From assembly GCA_015688915.1 (NCBI GenBank), contig JAATGX010000285.1, positions 1 through 7,284 on the forward strand: a DNA stretch of 7,284 nucleotides. The letters run 5' to 3'. A program made the position numbers and the translations under genes. The notes under the pieces were generated by a model, which worked only from the letters and a program-made list of their open reading frames with translations, was not told the origin of the DNA and ran no database searches. The stretch is from Desulfuromonadales bacterium (GTDB taxonomy: Bacteria > Desulfobacterota > Desulfuromonadia > Geobacterales > Pseudopelobacteraceae). Positions 5,302-7,284 of the stretch are shown here, piece after piece. Numbering within the stretch: position 1 is the stretch's first letter; every line of letters begins with the position of its first letter.

Positions 5302-6886
5302 ATTCTATTCTGAATCTGGCTGCTATCGTATCCGCTATCCTGATCCCGTCTATGGCCGAGCTCATGATCCCGCCGCTATAGCCGGCACCCTCGCCGGCCG
5401 GGTACAGGCCCGGCACCCCAACCGATTCGTACTCTGCGGTACGCAACACCCGCACCGGGGCCGAGGTGCGCGACTCGATGCCGACCAGGGTGGCGTCGGC
5501 AGTGACGAAACCGCGCAGTTTGCGGCCAAAATCGGCGATTCCTTCCCGCAGGGTCTGGATGATGAATGTGGGCAGAACGGCATCCAGATCGGTCTCCACG
5601 ATGCCGGGGCGGTAAGTGGCCGTCGCCCGGCCCGCGCCGGGAAGCCCCATGAACGCCAGCAGATTCAGGGCCGGAGCGCGGTACTCTCCGCCGGCCGCCA
5701 GAAAGGCCTGATGTTCCCACTGCCGCTGAAACCTGACGCCGGACAGCGGATCGTCGCCCCCGAAATCCGCCACGTTCACATTCACCACCAGGGCGCTGTT
5801 GGCGAAGCGTGAGTTGCGTTTCTGGCCGCTCATGCCGTTCGTGACCACCCCACCGGCCTCGGACGAGCCGGCAATGACCACGCCGCCCGGACACATGCAG
5901 AAGGAGTAGGCGCTGCGACCGGTAACGGTGTTGTTCCAGGCAAGGGCATAATCGGCGGCCGGCAGATTCGGGTGGCGGGCTCCGCCGTACTGGATGCGGT
6001 CGATCAACGCCTGGGGATGCTCCACCCTGAGCCCCATGGCGAATGGTTTGCGCTCCAGCGGCACGCCGCGACGCTGGAGCAGTTCATAGGTGTCGCGGGC
6101 GCTGTGGCCGGTGGCCAGGATCAGCAGATCGCAGGGCAGCTCCTCCGCGTCATTGATGACAACCGAGGTCATGCCGCCCGGCGCCGTAACGATATCGGTC
6201 AAACGGCAGCCGAAACGGATCTCGAACCCCTTTTCCAGGAGGTGCCGGCGAATGGAGCCGACCACCTGTCGCAGCCGGTCGGTGCCGATATGCGGCTTGG
6301 CCAGGTAACGTATCTCGGGCGGCGCGCCAAAGACTGCCAGTTGTTCCAGCACCCAGGGAACCAGCGGGTCCTTGGAGCGGCAGGTCAACTTCCCGTCGGA
6401 GAAGGTCCCGGCGCCCCCTTCACCGAACTGGACATTGCTTTCCGGATCGAGCTGCCTGTTTCTCCAGAACGTTTGCACATCCAGGCTGCGCTGCTCCACC
6501 GGCTGACCCCGCTCGATGATGGTGGCGGTCAGGCCGTATTCGGCCAGGCGCAGCGCCGCGAACAGCCCGGCCGGACCGCTGCCGGTAATGACGATCCGGT
6601 GTTGCGTCCGAACCGGTGTGAACAGGGTCGGCAGAGGATCGGACTGCCATGCCAGGTCCGGATTATCGCCGAGGCGGGCCCGCAGGGCGTGCTCGTCATC
6701 GATCGAGAAGGAAATGGTATAGATGACCTTGATACGCGGCTTGCGACGGGCATCGATCCCCTTGCGCAGGATACGGAGGTCCCGCAGGTCGCTGGCGTCA
6801 AGGCCAAGCCGGGCCGCCGCCAGCGACGGCAGCGCCTCTTCTCCGTCATGGGGGGAGAGGGTGAGGTTGCGATAGATGAATGGCAT
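5207..6886 (-). CDS. FAD-dependent dehydrogenase, COG2509 type, with repeat-derived C-terminal tail
   Basis: A 559-residue flavoprotein of the COG2509 'uncharacterised FAD-dependent dehydrogenase' type; substrate unknown. An N-terminal domain (~1-90) contains the family-like segment DLRILRKGIDARRKPRIKVIYT. The FAD-binding Rossmann motif follows: IVITGSGPAGLFAALRLAE (~98-116) with the ribose-binding acidic residue in TIIERG (~122-127). Further family motifs are GEGGAGTFSDGKL (~155-167), LILATGHSARDTYELL (~255-270), FCMCPGGVVIAGSSEAGGVVTNG (split around Cys330-Cys332) and YPAGEGAGYSGGIMSSAIDG (~495-514). The normal end is probably near IAARFR (~526). The last ~32 residues (from IESATETQRHGESR) are encoded by the inverted-repeat element, so the original stop seems to have been replaced. 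The start at 6886 fits the family N-terminus, but its ribosome site is weak. It ends 120 bp before the HD-domain gene and may share its transcript. Confidence 0.9.
   Translation of the reverse strand: MPFIYRNLTLSPHDGEEALPSLAAARLGLDASDLRDLRILRKGIDARRKPRIKVIYTISFSIDDEHALRARLGDNPDLAWQSDPLPTLFTPVRTQHRIVITGSGPAGLFAALRLAEYGLTATIIERGQPVEQRSLDVQTFWRNRQLDPESNVQFGEGGAGTFSDGKLTCRSKDPLVPWVLEQLAVFGAPPEIRYLAKPHIGTDRLRQVVGSIRRHLLEKGFEIRFGCRLTDIVTAPGGMTSVVINDAEELPCDLLILATGHSARDTYELLQRRGVPLERKPFAMGLRVEHPQALIDRIQYGGARHPNLPAADYALAWNNTVTGRSAYSFCMCPGGVVIAGSSEAGGVVTNGMSGQKRNSRFANSALVVNVNVADFGGDDPLSGVRFQRQWEHQAFLAAGGEYRAPALNLLAFMGLPGAGRATATYRPGIVETDLDAVLPTFIIQTLREGIADFGRKLRGFVTADATLVGIESRTSAPVRVLRTAEYESVGVPGLYPAGEGAGYSGGIMSSAIDGIRIADTIAARFRIESATETQRHGESREKGEKILSCAKGQRHEEGS
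5299..5318. repeat. Short inverted repeat CAGATTC-tattct-GAATCTG at the repeat/gene junction
   Basis: Perfect 7-bp arms (5299-5305 and 5312-5318) around a 6-base loop overlap the outer edge of the CACAGAG element and the last native codons of the flavoprotein gene. It could mark the insertion junction or the remains of a transcription terminator. No T-run directly follows on the minus strand. Confidence 0.4.
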
Positions 6887-6892
6887 CCCGGT

Positions 6893-6985
6893 TCAGACCT
6901 GCCGGTGCGTATTCCGTGTCCGGAGTACCTGCAAAATAAAGGGGTCGTCGTTGGCGGCGAGGATTTTTTCGCGTGATTCGATCAT
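6893..6985 (-). pseudogene. Possible remnant of a response regulator receiver domain
   Basis: A 30-codon frame from ATG at 6985 to a TGA at 6893-6895, ending six bases before the flavoprotein ATG. Residues 7-21 (KILAANDDPFILQVL) resemble the first strand and helix of CheY-like receivers, typically KILVVDDDPFI, including the paired acidic residues of the phosphorylation pocket. After Leu21 the similarity stops and the frame ends. No other frame continues a receiver before the flavoprotein gene begins. Its place directly after a histidine kinase is where a response regulator gene would be expected. It may be a decayed gene, or a short translated leader coupled to the flavoprotein. The match is short and could be chance. 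Confidence 0.35.
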
Positions 6986-7061
6986 AATGCTCTCGGCAAT
7001 GGAGATGTTCGGATAGTACACTACTTCTGTCGTAAAGGAAATGGGGGAATGCGGCGCGGTA

Positions 7062-7284
7062 TCAGACGTGGGCCGGGAACTCGAGGCGAAAGACGGTCCC
7101 CTCGGGCGAGGTTTTTCCCACCGTGACGGAACCTTCGTAGATGCGGGCGATACGCCGGACCACCGGCAATCCCATGCCGGTTCCGCGGCTCTTGGTGGTG
7201 AAGAACGGGTCGAAGATATTCGGCAACGCCTCCGCGGGGATGCCGTTGCCGCTGTCACCCACCATGACCACGACCTTGCCGTTC
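7062..7284 (-). CDS. Sensor histidine kinase, C-terminal ATP-binding end only
   Basis: The last 73 residues of a two-component sensor kinase; the rest lies beyond the right edge. The frame is open to the window boundary. The ATP-binding (HATPase_c) signature boxes are clear: the G1 box VGDSGNGIP (residues ~8-16 of the fragment), the F box IFDPFFTTK (~23-31) and the G2 box GTGMGLPVVRRIARIY (~34-49), ending with GTVFRLEFPAHV. This order and spacing are those of NtrB/PAS-type kinases. The sensed signal, the phosphorylated histidine and any membrane segments are not visible. No intact response regulator follows in the window, only a short receiver-like frame 76 bp downstream. Confidence 0.93.
   Translation of the reverse strand, partial: NGKVVVMVGDSGNGIPAEALPNIFDPFFTTKSRGTGMGLPVVRRIARIYEGSVTVGKTSPEGTVFRLEFPAHV

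Noticed and set aside
5972..6976. Plus-strand open frame of 334 codons opposite the flavoprotein gene
   Set aside because: The minus-strand frame carries clear FAD-binding motifs across the same bases; this one shows none and extends past the true gene start only because the DNA is GC-rich.
6964..7035. Promoter for the flavoprotein gene between it and the kinase
   Set aside because: The best pair on the minus strand (TTTCCT, 17 bases, TACTAT) matches the consensus too weakly at -35 to support a call.

Overview
The window looks like chromosomal DNA from a delta-proteobacterium of the Geobacter/Desulfuromonadales type. This rests on three things: an acetate-permease/DUF485/IclR cluster, a GC-rich coding style broken by an AT-rich intergenic patch, and a 'CACAGAGACACAGAG' intergenic repeat of a kind I recall from Geobacter genomes. 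The genus is an inference.

Layout, left to right. (1) Positions 1-2260, all on the minus strand and read right to left: an IclR-family regulator, a small two-helix DUF485 membrane protein, and an ActP-type sodium/acetate symporter cut by the left edge. The DUF485 and symporter genes are 13 bp apart and clearly form one operon; the regulator precedes it by 88 bp and probably senses a related carboxylate. (2) Positions 2261-3137: a mostly non-coding stretch. It carries one probable orphan gene (minus strand) for a small exported Cys-x-x-Cys protein, several short palindromes, an AT-rich block and a good sigma-70-like promoter reading right. (3) Positions 3138-3989, plus strand: nfo, endonuclease IV, with all nine metal ligands intact. 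(4) Positions 3986-5086, minus strand: a YhaM-like OB-fold plus HD-domain nuclease. It runs into nfo tail to tail with a 4-bp overlap and no visible terminator. (5) Positions 5116-5301: a short element with 19/20-matching inverted ends made of 8-bp CACAGAGA units. (6) Positions 5207-6886, minus strand: a COG2509-type FAD-dependent dehydrogenase whose last ~32 residues are translated from that repeat. (7) Positions 6893-7284, minus strand: the C-terminal ATP-binding end of a histidine kinase, followed by a 30-codon frame that resembles the first strand of a response regulator receiver domain.

Functionally this is mostly ordinary: carboxylate uptake with its regulator, base-excision repair, RNA/DNA 3' processing, a flavoprotein and a two-component sensor. 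I do not see a convincing new system. The points most worth a second look are the repeat that has become a protein tail, the receiver-like remnant between the kinase and the flavoprotein, the orphan CxxC protein, and the structured leader of nfo.
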